Positions 16,144 to 25,334 of a DNA stretch of 64,000 bases are shown piece after piece. Each line of letters starts with the position of its first letter. Position 1 is the stretch's first letter. Origin of the DNA: Microvirga lenta. GTDB lineage: Bacteria > Pseudomonadota > Alphaproteobacteria > Rhizobiales > Beijerinckiaceae. A program made the translations under genes and the position numbers. The DNA lies in the NCBI RefSeq assembly GCF_020532555.1, contig NZ_JAJBBR010000002.1, positions 248,001 through 312,000 of the forward strand, in the 5' to 3' direction. The notes beneath the pieces are model-generated. The model worked only from the letters and a program-made list of their open reading frames with translations, had not been told where the DNA came from and did not search any database.

Positions 16144-16920
16144 ATGAAAGCCATGCTCGTTCTCCGCTCCCTGCTGTTCAACACCGCGTTCTATCTCAAC
16201 CTCGTGCTGTGGCTGATCCTGCTGCTCCCGTTCCTGCTGCTGCCGCGCCGGACCTTCATGAGCGCGGCCAAGCTCTGGGCGCACACGTCCCTGTGGCTGC
16301 TGCGGGTGATCGCCGGCACGAAGATCGAGGTCCGGGGGCGGGAGAAGATCCCTGCGGGAGGCATTCTCATCGCGTCCAAGCACCAGTCCCTGTGGGAGAC
16401 CTTCGCGCTCCTGCCCCTCTTCGAGGACCCGGCCTTCATCCTCAAGCGCGAGCTCATGTGGATTCCGTTCTTCGGCTGGTACACCTGGAAGGGCGGCTCG
16501 GTGCCGGTGAACCGCAAGGCGGGCTCGCAGGCCCTGATCCAGATGACGGCGCGCGCCCGCGAGGAGGCCCGTCACGGCCGTCAGATCCTGATCTTCCCCG
16601 AAGGGACCCGCCGGCCGGCCGGGGCCCCTCCCGCCTACAAGTTCGGCGTGGCCCATCTCTACCAGAACCTCGGCGTTCCCTGCCTGCCCGTCGCGCTGAA
16701 TTCCGGCCTCTACTGGCCGAGGCGCCGCTTCATCCGCCGCCCGGGCACCATCCGGGTCGAGATCCTCGATCCGCTTCCGCCGGGCATGCCCCGCGATGCC
16801 TTCTTCAAGGAGATGCAGGACCGGATCGAATCGGCCTCCGACCGGCTCCTGGCGGAGGGACGCAAGGAACTCGGCCTCGACCAGCCGGCCGGATCCGCCG
16901 CAAGCTTGTCCAAAGCCTGA
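16144..16920 (+). CDS. plsC: 1-acyl-sn-glycerol-3-phosphate acyltransferase
   Basis: 258 residues with an N-terminal membrane segment (LNLVLWLILLLPFLLL) and the PlsC motifs in order: I, KHQSLWETF (H-x4-E in place of the usual H-x4-D); II, GWYTWKGGSVPVNRK; III, LIFPEGTRRPAG; IV, VPCLPVALNSGLYWP. The enzyme acylates lysophosphatidic acid to phosphatidic acid at the inner membrane. It is distinct from the carotenoid-cluster acyltransferase at 49247. Confidence 0.92.
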   Translation: MKAMLVLRSLLFNTAFYLNLVLWLILLLPFLLLPRRTFMSAAKLWAHTSLWLLRVIAGTKIEVRGREKIPAGGILIASKHQSLWETFALLPLFEDPAFILKRELMWIPFFGWYTWKGGSVPVNRKAGSQALIQMTARAREEARHGRQILIFPEGTRRPAGAPPAYKFGVAHLYQNLGVPCLPVALNSGLYWPRRRFIRRPGTIRVEILDPLPPGMPRDAFFKEMQDRIESASDRLLAEGRKELGLDQPAGSAASLSKA

Positions 16921-16943
16921 CATCACAAGGGGTCGAGCGATCC

Positions 16944-16972
16944 TTGACGTTTTGCCCGAGAGTTCTTACATT
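16944..16972 (+). promoter_or_regulatory. Sigma-70-type promoter of the SOS gene
   Basis: TTGACG (16944-16949), 17-nt spacer, TACATT (16967-16972). The start of transcription should fall at about 16979, inside the LexA box that follows. Confidence 0.65.
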
Positions 16973-16989
16973 AAGAACAAATGGCGAAC
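16962..16989 (+). promoter_or_regulatory. LexA (SOS) box, GAAC-N7-GAAC
   Basis: GAAC at 16975-16978 and GAAC at 16986-16989 with a 7-nt spacer (AAATGGC), the direct-repeat LexA site of Alphaproteobacteria. It also overlaps an inverted repeat GTTCTT-ACATT-AAGAAC (16962-16978). The position over the -10 region and start of transcription fits repression. Confidence 0.7.
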
Positions 16990-17055
16990 AAGCGAACCAT
17001 ATCATGGTCGACGGCCATGCGGGATCTCCGTCAGGAACGGACGCGGAGGACTGAC

Positions 17056-17415
17056 GTGCGTGAGGAACGGTTGCGAGCGACGGCAGGCCTCCACTCGGCA
17101 CTCGCCCTGAGTTCATGGCGCGGACGTTCGGGCCGCCGCTACATCGTTGGGGTCCACCCTCTCAACGAGAGCGAGATCCTGAACGTGACGAACGCGGTCA
17201 TCCTGGCGGTGCGCCGGGACGAGACCGGCACGGCGCGGGTCATCGACGTGGCGACCGCCAGCTCCCACCCGAGCGAGCAGACGCGGACCCGCTGGGTCGG
17301 CCTGGTCCAGGCGCGCGGCGCGACGGAGATGCACGTTCATCGGCTCGCGGAAAGCGAGGCGCAGCGCCGGGCCATCCTCGAGGACCTGCGCGAGGACGAG
17401 AGCCAGGCCTCCTAG
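17056..17415 (+). CDS. Hypothetical protein, probable SOS regulon member
   Basis: 119 residues from the GTG at 17056, chosen because GGAGG stands 6 nt upstream; an ATG at 16981 lies inside the LexA box and is unlikely. The protein reads MREERLRATAGLHSALALSS, a strand-rich middle (RRYIVGVHPLNESEILNVT, ARVIDVATASSHPSEQ) and an acidic helical tail (LAESEAQRRAILEDLREDE). No family is recognised. The only clue is its promoter, with a textbook -35/-10 pair overlapped by a GAAC-N7-GAAC box. The 3' end overlaps the convergent cyclotransferase gene by 4 bp. Confidence 0.7.
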   Translation: MREERLRATAGLHSALALSSWRGRSGRRYIVGVHPLNESEILNVTNAVILAVRRDETGTARVIDVATASSHPSEQTRTRWVGLVQARGATEMHVHRLAESEAQRRAILEDLREDESQAS

Positions 17416-17969
17416 GCAAGTCCGTCGTCGTCTTCGGAATCCTGAGCAAGCGTCCGGGTGATCCGCTCGAGCAGCGGATCGACGATGCCCATTCCCAGAA
17501 GGTGCTCGTGGGTGGAGCGCACATAATCCGGATTGAGCCCCGAGACGCCCTTTCCCTGGCGTACCAGACCCAGGACATCGTCGAAGGACAGTTTGCCCGC
17601 ATATTGCCCATGCTTGCGATCCGCCACATAGCCCAGGGCCCTGACGCTCCGGCCGTCGTCGAGCCGCACGGGCAGGCGCCGTTCGAGATAGACGGCGGTC
17701 GCCTGCTCGCGCTCCCTCAGGTAGTGGATGGTGGCCTCGGCCTCTTCGGGAGCCACGCGGAACGCGACCCCGTGACACCGCCCGCCCCGGTCTAGGCCGA
17801 GCACGAGGCCCGGCTGGTCGGGCGTGCCGCGATGGACGTGCGAGAAGATGCAGAGCGACCGGTGATAGCCGTAGAGATGGGCGTGACGGCGTTCGATATA
17901 CGGGAAGCCGGGTCGCCACATGAGCGAACCGTAGCCGAAGACCCACAGATCGTCGGTGGTGTTGTCCAT
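17412..17969 (-). CDS. Gamma-glutamylcyclotransferase (ChaC-like)
   Basis: 185 residues. The substrate loop is LWVFGYGSLMWRPGF, the hallmark YGSLMW of ChaC/GGCT proteins. GLVLGLDRGGRCHGVAFRV and the catalytic glutamate region VAPEEAEATIHYLRERE follow, with LGYVADRKHGQYAGKLS toward the end. ChaC enzymes cleave glutathione to 5-oxoproline and Cys-Gly. The start at 17969 (MDNTTDDLWVFGYGS) fits the family; a longer frame to 18032 adds non-conserved residues. Confidence 0.9.
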   Translation of the reverse strand: MDNTTDDLWVFGYGSLMWRPGFPYIERRHAHLYGYHRSLCIFSHVHRGTPDQPGLVLGLDRGGRCHGVAFRVAPEEAEATIHYLREREQATAVYLERRLPVRLDDGRSVRALGYVADRKHGQYAGKLSFDDVLGLVRQGKGVSGLNPDYVRSTHEHLLGMGIVDPLLERITRTLAQDSEDDDGLA

Positions 17970-18046
17970 ATCCGCCAGCGTGCCCGAACCTTGCCTGCTT
18001 CCGGCGCTACCAGTTACCAAGAGGCGAGACAACAGGAGAAAAGTGA

Positions 18047-19096
18047 ATGGATGAAGCCGCTTCCGCCGGGAATGCTCGCCACAGTCGTTTCTGGCTCTAC
18101 ACGCCCTTCGTCCTGCTGCTCCTGCTGGCGGTGGCGTGGAGCGTCGGCTGGTTCGTGATCCGCAACCGGGCGGACGAGGCCCTCGACACCTGGCTCGCGG
18201 CCGAAGCCCGGGCCGGGCGTCAATGGACCTGCCAGGACCGGGCCATCGGCGGCTATCCTTTCCGGATCGAAGTGACCTGCGATGCCCTGACCCTGCAGCA
18301 GGGAGCCGTGACCGCCTCCTTCGGGCCGGTGGAGGCGGTGGCGCAGGTCTATCAGCCGCGCCGGGTGATCACCGAGATCCAAGGTCCCTTGCGGGTGACG
18401 GACGGAACCGTGACGGTGCAGGGCTCCTGGGATCTCCTGCAGACCAGCCTCAATCTCGCGCCGGGCGGCCTGCGGCGCCTCTCCCTGGTGGCCGAAGCAC
18501 CCAACGTCACGGTCACGGGCCTTCCTGCGGGCGAGATCGCGGCAGCCGGTCAGCACCTGGAACTCCATGCCAGGCCCAATCCCTCCCGGAGCGCCGAGAA
18601 CGCCTACGATGTGGCGCTCTCCGTCAGGCAGGCGCGCATTCCCCTGGCCGACGCCCTGGTGGGCGGCACGGAAGCCACCGATCTGGAATCCGACGTGACG
18701 GTCACGCAGGCCGAGGGCTTCCGCGGGCGTCCCCTGGCCGAGGAGCTCGAGCGCTGGCGCAGCGCCGGCGGCAAGCTCGACGTGCTGATGCTGTCCCTGG
18801 CCAAGGGCTCCCGCCGCCTGGAGGCGAAAGGCGAGCTGCGGCTCGACGAGGAACACCGCCCCGAGGGCCAGCTCGCCCTCTCGGCGGCCGGGCTGGACGG
18901 CCTCCTGGGCAACGTGATGGGCCGGCGCAACGGCGCGCTCCTCAGCGCGCTTCTGGGTCAGGGCGGGGGAGCCCCCGCGGGACAGGCGAATGGCCGCCCG
19001 GCGCTTTCGCCGCTTCCGCCCGTCCGCCTGGACAACGGGCGCCTCGCCTTCGGCCCCTTCGTCATCCCTAACGTCACGCTGCCGGCGATCTACTGA
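18047..19096 (+). CDS. DUF2125 domain-containing protein
   Basis: 349 residues, anchored by one N-terminal TM (about 15-38, WLYTPFVLLLLLAVAWSVGW). The rest is a periplasmic beta-rich DUF2125 domain: WTCQDRAIGGYPFRIEVTC carries the conserved cysteine pair and GYPFR motif of the family, and the remainder alternates strands. The function of DUF2125 is unknown; the overall shape recalls AsmA/TamB-like lipid-handling proteins, which is only a suggestion. In Rhizobiales this gene is commonly beside tyrA, as here, convergent with a 7-bp overlap. Confidence 0.85.
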   Translation: MDEAASAGNARHSRFWLYTPFVLLLLLAVAWSVGWFVIRNRADEALDTWLAAEARAGRQWTCQDRAIGGYPFRIEVTCDALTLQQGAVTASFGPVEAVAQVYQPRRVITEIQGPLRVTDGTVTVQGSWDLLQTSLNLAPGGLRRLSLVAEAPNVTVTGLPAGEIAAAGQHLELHARPNPSRSAENAYDVALSVRQARIPLADALVGGTEATDLESDVTVTQAEGFRGRPLAEELERWRSAGGKLDVLMLSLAKGSRRLEAKGELRLDEEHRPEGQLALSAAGLDGLLGNVMGRRNGALLSALLGQGGGAPAGQANGRPALSPLPPVRLDNGRLAFGPFVIPNVTLPAIY

Positions 19097-20037
19097 TCGC
19101 CGCGGCGGCGGCCGAAATCCGGCTCCGGCGTTTCCTGCCCTTCCGAGATGATCCCGCGGCGGATGGCCCGGGTGCGGGTGAAGAGGTCGAACAGCTTGTC
19201 GCCCTCGCCCCAGCGGATGGCGCGGGCCAGCAGCGCGATGTCCTCGTTGAGGCGGCCGAGCATTTCCAGCACGGCCTCCTTGTTGTGCAGGAACACGTCG
19301 CGCCACATGGTCGGATCGGAGGCGGCGATGCGGGTGAAGTCGCGAAAGCCGCCGGCCGAGAACTTGATCACCTCCGACTGGGTCACGGTCTCCAGATCCG
19401 CTGCCGTGCCGACGATGTTGTAGGCGATGAGATGCGGCACGTGGCTGGTGATGGCGAGCACGAGATCGTGGTGCTGCGCCGTCATGATCTCCACGTTCGA
19501 GCCCATGGCGGACCAGAACGCGCGCACCCGCTCCACCGCCGCTTCGTCGGCGCCTTCGGGGGGCGTCAGAATGCACCAGCGATTGAAGAACAGGGTCGAG
19601 AAGCCAGCATCGGGGCCGGAATGCTCCGTTCCCGCCACGGGATGGGCCGGAACGAAATGCACGCCCGCAGGCAGATGGGGCTCGACCTGGGCCATCACGG
19701 ATTTCTTCACCGAGCCCACGTCGGACACGATGCAGCCGGGCTTGAGCCCGTCCTTCATAGCGTCAGCGACGGCCCCGCACGCCCCCACCGGCACGCAGAG
19801 GATGACGAGATCGGCTCCGCGCACCCCGGCGGCGAAGTCGGACGTCGCCTCGTCGGCGATGCCGAGCTCGCGCACCCGCGCCAGCACCGCCTCGTTCCGG
19901 TCGACGGCGACGATCGTGCCGGCAAGGTTGAGATGCCTCGCCGCGCGGGCGATGGACGAGCCGATCAGCCCGAGGCCGATCAGCGCGACGCGTTCGAAGA
20001 GCGGCGTCGCGCGGGGAGGACCGAGACGCTCAGGCAT
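19090..20037 (-). CDS. tyrA: Prephenate/arogenate dehydrogenase
   Basis: 315 residues. The NAD(P)-binding motif is [17 protein letters not shown]; further family motifs are [39 protein letters not shown] (substrate-binding His) and [14 protein letters not shown]. It makes 4-hydroxyphenylpyruvate or tyrosine, depending on whether prephenate or arogenate is used, which cannot be told here. Its start overlaps the 3' end of hisC by 8 bp, so the pair is cotranscribed. HisC-type aminotransferases of Alphaproteobacteria often also transaminate aromatic keto acids, which suits this pairing. Confidence 0.93.
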   Translation of the reverse strand: MPERLGPPRATPLFERVALIGLGLIGSSIARAARHLNLAGTIVAVDRNEAVLARVRELGIADEATSDFAAGVRGADLVILCVPVGACGAVADAMKDGLKPGCIVSDVGSVKKSVMAQVEPHLPAGVHFVPAHPVAGTEHSGPDAGFSTLFFNRWCILTPPEGADEAAVERVRAFWSAMGSNVEIMTAQHHDLVLAITSHVPHLIAYNIVGTAADLETVTQSEVIKFSAGGFRDFTRIAASDPTMWRDVFLHNKEAVLEMLGRLNEDIALLARAIRWGEGDKLFDLFTRTRAIRRGIISEGQETPEPDFGRRRGDQ

Positions 20038-21139
20038 CTTGCTTCCGGCCGCTCAGGAATTCGCGCAGGGTTTCGACCACGAGGCGGTTCGCCTCCTCGT
20101 CGCCGATGGTGAGCCGCAGGGCATGGGGCAGCCCATAGGCGTCGATCCGGCGCAGGATGAGGCCGCGGCTCGAAAGGAACGCGTCGGCCTCCTTCGCGGT
20201 CTTGCCGGCCTCCTGCGGGAAGTGGACCAGCAGGAAGTTGCCGACGCTGGGCGTGACCTTCAGGCCAAGCGCCTCGAGCTCCTTGGTGAGCCAGGCGAGC
20301 CACTGCTCGTTATGGGCGATGGCCTTGCCCACATGGAGGTCGTCCTGGATCGCCGCGATGCCGGCGGCCATGGCCGGGCCGTTGATATTGAACGGGCCGC
20401 GGATGCGGTTGACCGCGTCGACGATATGGGCGGGAGCCACCATCCAGCCGAGGCGCAGATTGGCCAGGCCGTAGATCTTCGAGAAGGTGCGCATCATCAC
20501 CACGTTCTCGGAGGTGGCGACGAGTTCGAGCCCCGACTCGTAGTCGTTGCGGCGCACATATTCCGCATAGGCCGCATCGAGCACGAGCACCACGTGGGGC
20601 GGCAGACCCGCGTGCAGGCGCTTGACCTCGCTGAAGGGAAGATAGGTTCCGGTCGGGTTGTTCGGGTTCGCCAGGAAGACGATCTTGGTCTTCGGCGTCA
20701 CCCGCGCCAGGATCGCGTCCACATCCGCATGGTAGTCCTTCTCCGGCGCGACCACGGGCGTGCCGCCCGCCGCCAGGATCGCGATGCGGTAGACCAGGAA
20801 GCCGTGCTCCGAGAACAGGCCCTCGTCGCCAGGCCCCACATAGGCGTTGGTGATCAGCGACAGGAGCTCGTCGGAGCCGGCGCCGCAGACGATCCGGTTC
20901 GGATCGAGGCCGTACTTCGCCGCGATCGCCTCGCGCAGCCTGGTGGCCGAGCCGTCCGGATAGAGCTCGAAATGATCGGCTCCCCTGATGGCCTCGACGG
21001 CCTTCGGCGAGGGGCCGAGAGGGGTCTCGTTGGAGGAGAGCTTGTGGATCTTCGCGACCCCGGCTCCGGCATTGCTCTTGCCGGGCACGTAGGCCTCGAT
21101 CTGCATCACGCCGGGACGGGGTTCAGGACGGGCGGCCAT
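20030..21139 (-). CDS. hisC: Histidinol-phosphate aminotransferase
   Basis: 369 residues. Class II aminotransferase landmarks: [16 protein letters not shown] at the N-terminus, [25 protein letters not shown] (N-N-P-T-G), LDAAYAEYV (PLP ring Asp) and [15 protein letters not shown] with the Schiff-base lysine. The arginine that binds the substrate carboxylate lies in [14 protein letters not shown]. The start at 21139 ([15 protein letters not shown]) excludes upstream codons that run through the repeats at 21178-21293. It is followed directly by tyrA. Confidence 0.93.
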   Translation of the reverse strand: MAARPEPRPGVMQIEAYVPGKSNAGAGVAKIHKLSSNETPLGPSPKAVEAIRGADHFELYPDGSATRLREAIAAKYGLDPNRIVCGAGSDELLSLITNAYVGPGDEGLFSEHGFLVYRIAILAAGGTPVVAPEKDYHADVDAILARVTPKTKIVFLANPNNPTGTYLPFSEVKRLHAGLPPHVVLVLDAAYAEYVRRNDYESGLELVATSENVVMMRTFSKIYGLANLRLGWMVAPAHIVDAVNRIRGPFNINGPAMAAGIAAIQDDLHVGKAIAHNEQWLAWLTKELEALGLKVTPSVGNFLLVHFPQEAGKTAKEADAFLSSRGLILRRIDAYGLPHALRLTIGDEEANRLVVETLREFLSGRKQDA

Positions 21140-21177
21140 GGATTCGGGTTCCTGCAATCGATCGGTTCGGAGTGGCT

Positions 21178-21228
21178 CTAGAGCATCGTGCGAAAAAGTG
21201 GATCCGGTTTTTCGACGAACGATGCTCT
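21178..21228. repeat. Dispersed palindromic repeat (GAGCATCGTGCG...)
   Basis: GAGCATCGTGCG, then AAAAAGTGGATCCGGTTTTT, then CGAACGATGCTC; the outer GAGCATCG/CGATGCTC arms form an imperfect palindrome. It lies between hisC and the chorismate mutase gene, next to a second palindrome family. Confidence 0.7.
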
Positions 21229-21241
21229 CATCCATAGAGAA

Positions 21242-21292
21242 AGCATCGGATTGAGCCCAAAAGTGCAAGTCCACTCTTGGGTCCGATGCTTT
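21242..21292. repeat. Second palindromic repeat (AGCATCGGA...TCCGATGCT)
   Basis: AGCATCGGATTGAGCCCAAA, AGTG, a short centre, then CACTCTTGGGTCCGATGCT. The arms AGCATCGGA/TCCGATGCT and CCCAA/TTGGG pair. A different sequence family from the neighbour at 21178, though similar in size. Confidence 0.65.
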
Positions 21293-21307
21293 AGCGCAGC
21301 TTGCGGT

Positions 21308-22141
21308 TCATTTCACGCGGAAACGTTCGGCATGGATGCCGACTTCGGCCAGTTGCGACAGGCTGGCGCCCGCTCCGGTCAGGGCGTCGTGCAGGCGCGC
21401 GGGCTCGACAGTGCCGGGCACGGCGATGAGCTCCGACAGGCCGTTGGCGTCGGCGGCGCTCGCCACCACCTCGCCCCCAAGCTCCGCCACCGCCTCGTTG
21501 GCGCCCCGGTGCCAGCGCTCGAACTGCGCCGCGTAGAGCACCACGTCGCGCAGGGACGTGTCCGCGAGCGGCTTCGAGATCACGAAGACCGGAGTGCCGG
21601 CCGGGTGGTCGGGCCGCTCGATGAAGGGAAGCCGGGCGATGATCTTGGGCCGGTCCCGGTCGGCGAGCGTCCGCCACCAGGCGCCGCTGGTCGCCCCCTG
21701 GTCCAGCCGGAAGATGCCGAGATCCCCGCGCGAGGCCGCCACCGCCTCGATCACCGCCGCCGCGCTCGGATGGGTGAGATAGGGCACCGTGAAGCCGAAA
21801 TGGAAGCGGGCGGAATCGCGCATGGGCGCGTCGCCCGCCGAGACGTCCGCATGGACGGAATAGGGCGCCTGGACATAGGTGAAGGTGGCGATGATGACCC
21901 GCCAGATGCCCTCCACCGTGTCGAGCGGCAGGAGGCCCTGGTGGCGCTCCGCCAGCGCCCGCATCATCGAGGCCTCGCGCCCGGGCCGGAAGGCGGAGCC
22001 GGATTCAGACGTCTTCTTCACGGCGATGAGGCGGTCGATGATGGTCCCGCGCTCCATCAGGAGCCGGTGCATGGTCTCGTCGATGCGGTCGATCTCCTGG
22101 CGCAGATCGGCAAGGGAGGGAGCGGGCTTCTCGGTGGACAT
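21308..22141 (-). CDS. Chorismate mutase (type II/AroQ)
   Basis: 277 residues. The N-terminal ~90 residues are an AroQ-type domain: LADLRQEIDRIDETMHRLLM, the catalytic lysine segment IIDRLIAVKKTSESGSAFRPG and REASMMRALAERHQG. The C-terminal ~180 residues contain VEGIWRVIIATFTYVQAPYS and a prephenate-dehydratase-like stretch (IEAVAASRGDLGIFRLDQ) that I do not recognise as catalytic. The start at 22141 (MSTEKPAPSLADLR) matches the family. It diverges from metX and is separated from hisC-tyrA by the repeats. Confidence 0.85.
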   Translation of the reverse strand: MSTEKPAPSLADLRQEIDRIDETMHRLLMERGTIIDRLIAVKKTSESGSAFRPGREASMMRALAERHQGLLPLDTVEGIWRVIIATFTYVQAPYSVHADVSAGDAPMRDSARFHFGFTVPYLTHPSAAAVIEAVAASRGDLGIFRLDQGATSGAWWRTLADRDRPKIIARLPFIERPDHPAGTPVFVISKPLADTSLRDVVLYAAQFERWHRGANEAVAELGGEVVASAADANGLSELIAVPGTVEPARLHDALTGAGASLSQLAEVGIHAERFRVK

Positions 22142-22296
22142 GAAAGACGATCCTGAACAGGGGCGTCCTTCTTTCGCAGTCCCGAACGCCGCTGCCAAGC
22201 CTCGGACGCATCTTGGGCGTGTCTTTATGTTCGTTGACGGCCCGGCCCGCCCGCACTACCGGTGTTCGGAAGATCGAACGCGTTTCTTCAAACATC

Positions 22297-23466
22297 ATGG
22301 TCCGTCTGTCTCCACCTCCCGAACCGCGCAGTCAGGTCGACGATCCGTCGAGCCTGGTCGCACGCTTTGGCGCGGACGAGCCGCTGATGATGGATGCGGG
22401 CGTGCCCCTCGCCCCCTGGCAGATCGGCTACCAGACCTACGGCCGGCTCAATGCGGACAGGTCCAACGCGGTCCTGATCTGCCATGCGCTGACCGGGGAT
22501 CAGCACGTGGCGAATGTGAGTCCGCTCACCGGCAAGCCAGGCTGGTGGAGCACCATGGTGGGTCCCGGAAAGCCCGTGGACACCGACCGCTTCTTCGTGA
22601 TCTGCGCCAACGTGATCGGCGGCTGCATGGGCACCACGGGTCCGGCCTCGACCAACCCCGTCACGGGCCAGCCCTACGCCCTCGACTTCCCCGTGGTCAC
22701 CATCCGCGACATGGTGCGTGCCCAGGCGGCGCTGATCGACCGGCTGGGGATCGAGAGCCTGTTCTGCGTCATCGGCGGCTCCATGGGCGGCATGCAGGTG
22801 CTGCAATGGGCGGCGAGCTACCCGGACCGGGTCTTCGCGGCCCTGCCGATCGCCACGGCCGCGCGCCATTCGGCCCAGAACATCGCCTTCCACGAGGTCG
22901 GCCGCCAGGCCGTCATGGCCGATCCGGACTGGCGCGGCGGACGCTACCTGACCGAAGGGACCCGGCCCTCGAAGGGCCTCGCGGTCGCCCGCATGGGCGC
23001 GCACATCACCTATCTCTCCGAGATGGCCCTGCACCGGAAGTTCGGACGCAACTATCAGGACCGGAACGCGCCGACCTTCTCGTTCGACGCGGATTTCCAG
23101 ATCGAGAGCTACCTGCGCTACCAGGGCCTGTCCTTCGTGGAGCGCTTCGACGCGAACTCCTATCTCTACGTCACGCGGGCGATGGACTATTTCGACCTCG
23201 CGGCCGAGCACGGCGGAAGCCTCGCCAAGGCGTTCAAGGGCTCGGCGACCCGCTTCTGCGTGATCTCGTTCACCTCCGACTGGCTGTTTCCTACCTCCGA
23301 TTCGCGCGCCATCGTCCACGCCCTCAACGCGGCCGCGGCCTCCGTGGGGTTCGTGGAGGTGGAAAGCGACAAGGGCCACGACGCCTTCCTTCTGGAGGAA
23401 CCTGAGATGTTCGCCGCCGCACAGGGCTTCATCGACGCCGCGGCGCGGGCGCGGGGGATCGCATGA
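22297..23466 (+). CDS. metX: Homoserine O-acyltransferase (MetX)
   Basis: 389 residues, alpha/beta hydrolase fold. The nucleophile elbow is [16 protein letters not shown] (S162); the later acid and base are in [16 protein letters not shown] and [19 protein letters not shown] and [16 protein letters not shown] are conserved MetX segments. It acylates homoserine in methionine synthesis; whether acetyl- or succinyl-CoA is used cannot be decided here. The ATG at 22297 starts the conserved sequence. I looked for a SAM-II riboswitch in the 155-bp leader and did not see its core. The 3' end overlaps metW by 4 bp. Confidence 0.93.
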   Translation: MVRLSPPPEPRSQVDDPSSLVARFGADEPLMMDAGVPLAPWQIGYQTYGRLNADRSNAVLICHALTGDQHVANVSPLTGKPGWWSTMVGPGKPVDTDRFFVICANVIGGCMGTTGPASTNPVTGQPYALDFPVVTIRDMVRAQAALIDRLGIESLFCVIGGSMGGMQVLQWAASYPDRVFAALPIATAARHSAQNIAFHEVGRQAVMADPDWRGGRYLTEGTRPSKGLAVARMGAHITYLSEMALHRKFGRNYQDRNAPTFSFDADFQIESYLRYQGLSFVERFDANSYLYVTRAMDYFDLAAEHGGSLAKAFKGSATRFCVISFTSDWLFPTSDSRAIVHALNAAAASVGFVEVESDKGHDAFLLEEPEMFAAAQGFIDAAARARGIA

Positions 23467-24107
23467 CCTCCGCCACCTTCCTCACCCCGACCGAGGACAG
23501 GGCCGGGCATCGCCTCGACTTCCTCCTCGTCACCGACATGGTGGAGCCCGGCTCGAAGGTGCTCGACATCGGCTGCGGCGACGGCTCGCTCCTGGCGCTC
23601 CTGCGCGACCGCAAGGGCGTCGACGGGCGCGGGATCGAGATCTCCCGCGAGGGCGTGAACACCTGTCTCGCCAAGGGCCTGCCTGTGATCCAGGGCGACG
23701 CCGACACGGACCTGGCCGATTACCCGGACGACGCCTTCGACTACGTGATCCTGTCCCAGACCATCCAGGCGACGCGCCAGCCCAAGGTCGTGCTGGAACA
23801 TCTTCTGCGGATCGGGCGCCGGGCCATCGTGTCGTTCCCGAATTTCGGCCACTGGAGCGTGCGGTTCGACCTCTTCTTCCGGGGCCGGATGCCGGTGACC
23901 CGGAACATGCCCTATTCCTGGTACGACACGCCGAACATCCATTTCTGCACCATCCGCGACTTCGTGGAGCTGTGCCGGGAAGTCGGCGCGACCATGGAGA
24001 AGGCCGTCGCCCTCGACGCGGGCGGGCGCCCGATCCGCGTCACCCTGCCCTGGTGGGCCTGGAACCTGCTCGGCGAGCAGGGGGTGTTCCTGCTCAAGCG
24101 GCGCTGA
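23463..24107 (+). CDS. metW: Methionine biosynthesis protein MetW
   Basis: 214 residues, methyltransferase-like fold with a SAM-type motif [15 protein letters not shown] and [20 protein letters not shown]. MetW partners MetX and is needed for the acyltransferase step in several bacteria. Family segments: [36 protein letters not shown]. The ATGA overlap with metX shows translational coupling. Confidence 0.93.
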   Translation: MTSATFLTPTEDRAGHRLDFLLVTDMVEPGSKVLDIGCGDGSLLALLRDRKGVDGRGIEISREGVNTCLAKGLPVIQGDADTDLADYPDDAFDYVILSQTIQATRQPKVVLEHLLRIGRRAIVSFPNFGHWSVRFDLFFRGRMPVTRNMPYSWYDTPNIHFCTIRDFVELCREVGATMEKAVALDAGGRPIRVTLPWWAWNLLGEQGVFLLKRR

Positions 24108-24116
24108 AGCCCGGCC

Positions 24117-25049
24117 TCACCCCTCCCCCGACGACAGGGGATGAAGATCCCGCACCATGCTCTTCAGGCGCTCGTCCAGGACGTGGGTGTAGATCTGCGT
24201 CGTCGAGATGTCGGAATGGCCGAGGAGTTCCTGGACCACCCGCAGGTCGGCGCCGTTCTGGAGCAGATGGCTCGCGAAGGCATGGCGCAGGACGTGGGGG
24301 CTGACCTTGTCGGACCGGAGCCCGGCGGCGGCGGCCACCGCCTTCAGGTCGCGGGCGAAGGCCTGCCGGGTGAGATGGCCGCTCTCGCTGTCGGCCGGGA
24401 ACAGCCAGGGGCCCACCGCCTTGCCTTGCTGCTCCAGCGCGGCGAGGTAGGAGCGCGCCGCCTCCCGGGCCGCCTCCGTCAAGGGCACGAGACGCTCCTT
24501 CGCGCCCTTGCCGCGCACGACCAGGAATCGCTCCCGGGTCTTGGCGGCGCTGCGGGGGAGCGCGATCAGTTCGGAGACGCGCAGGCCCGTGGCATAGAGA
24601 AGCTCGAGCAGGCAGGCCATGCGCAGGGCCCGGATCCGCTCCGGCGGACTCGCGTCGGGATTGGCGGCCCCCTCGTGGGCCACCTGCAGCAGCCGGTCGA
24701 CCTGATCGACGGACAGCACCTTCGGCAGGACCCGCCCGCGCTTGGGCGCGGAGACGGCTGCGGTCGGATCGGCCGGCGCGTAGCCTTCCACGTAAAGAAA
24801 CTTGTGGAACTGCCGCACGGCGGAGAGCCGGCGGGCGGCGGAGGTGGCCTTGAGGCCGCGCTCCTCGAGGCTGGCCATGAAGCCCCGGATCGTCGTGGAA
24901 CTCGCGCTGTCCGGCGCCGTGCCGGCCTCGGTCAGGTAAGCCAGGTAATCGTCGAGGTCGCGCCGATAGGCATCGAGCGTGTTCTTGGAAGCGCCACGCT
25001 CGGCCGCGAGCATGTCCAGAAAGAGATTGGCGTGGCGGACGCCGCTCAT
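24117..25049 (-). CDS. xerD: Tyrosine recombinase XerD
   Basis: 310 residues. SAM-like N-terminal domain (FLDMLAAERGASKNTLDAY) and C-terminal catalytic domain with R157 (LYATGLRVSELIAL), the K of VVRGKGAKERLVPL, H252/R255 (SPHVLRHAFASHLL), H278 (LLGHSDISTTQ) and the nucleophile Y287 (QIYTHV). XerC/XerD resolve chromosome dimers at dif with FtsK. XerD rather than XerC is inferred from length and the DIRVVQELLGH-like region. Its start overlaps the upstream 57-aa gene by 4 bp. Confidence 0.9.
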   Translation of the reverse strand: MSGVRHANLFLDMLAAERGASKNTLDAYRRDLDDYLAYLTEAGTAPDSASSTTIRGFMASLEERGLKATSAARRLSAVRQFHKFLYVEGYAPADPTAAVSAPKRGRVLPKVLSVDQVDRLLQVAHEGAANPDASPPERIRALRMACLLELLYATGLRVSELIALPRSAAKTRERFLVVRGKGAKERLVPLTEAAREAARSYLAALEQQGKAVGPWLFPADSESGHLTRQAFARDLKAVAAAAGLRSDKVSPHVLRHAFASHLLQNGADLRVVQELLGHSDISTTQIYTHVLDERLKSMVRDLHPLSSGEG

Positions 25050-25219
25050 GAGGACGGAGGCAGGCGGCTGCTCGGAATGGGAACCGTGATCTCACGCGGC
25101 TCCGGCTCGACGAGGGTTGCGAGCGCGAAGACGGCCGCAAAGCCCAGACCTGCCAGAATGGCAACGACGATGAGAAAACGGAATAAAGTCGGCACGGGAA
25201 CGGAAGCCTCCAGTTGCAT
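25046..25219 (-). CDS. Small one-TM hypothetical protein
   Basis: 57 residues: MQLEASVPVPTL, one TM helix (FRFLIVVAILAGLGFAAVFALATL) and a short proline-rich tail ending RLPPSS. Its stop overlaps the xerD start (ATGA), so the two are translationally coupled. A longer start at 25252 is possible. No family recognised; it may be a small membrane protein with no link to recombination. Confidence 0.65.
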   Translation of the reverse strand: MQLEASVPVPTLFRFLIVVAILAGLGFAAVFALATLVEPEPREITVPIPSSRLPPSS

Positions 25220-25334
25220 CCCGCTACAACCACGCATGGGCCGGGAAGGCAAGTCCTTACCCTACGCAAGTTCTAGGCCGGCCCGGCGATAACGCCCTTG
25301 TGACAGAGCCTCGGGCCCATGCTAGGACTGAGCC

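Noticed and set aside
22142-22296. SAM-II riboswitch ahead of metX
   Set aside because: Searched for the conserved core of the class by eye; none is present in the leader.
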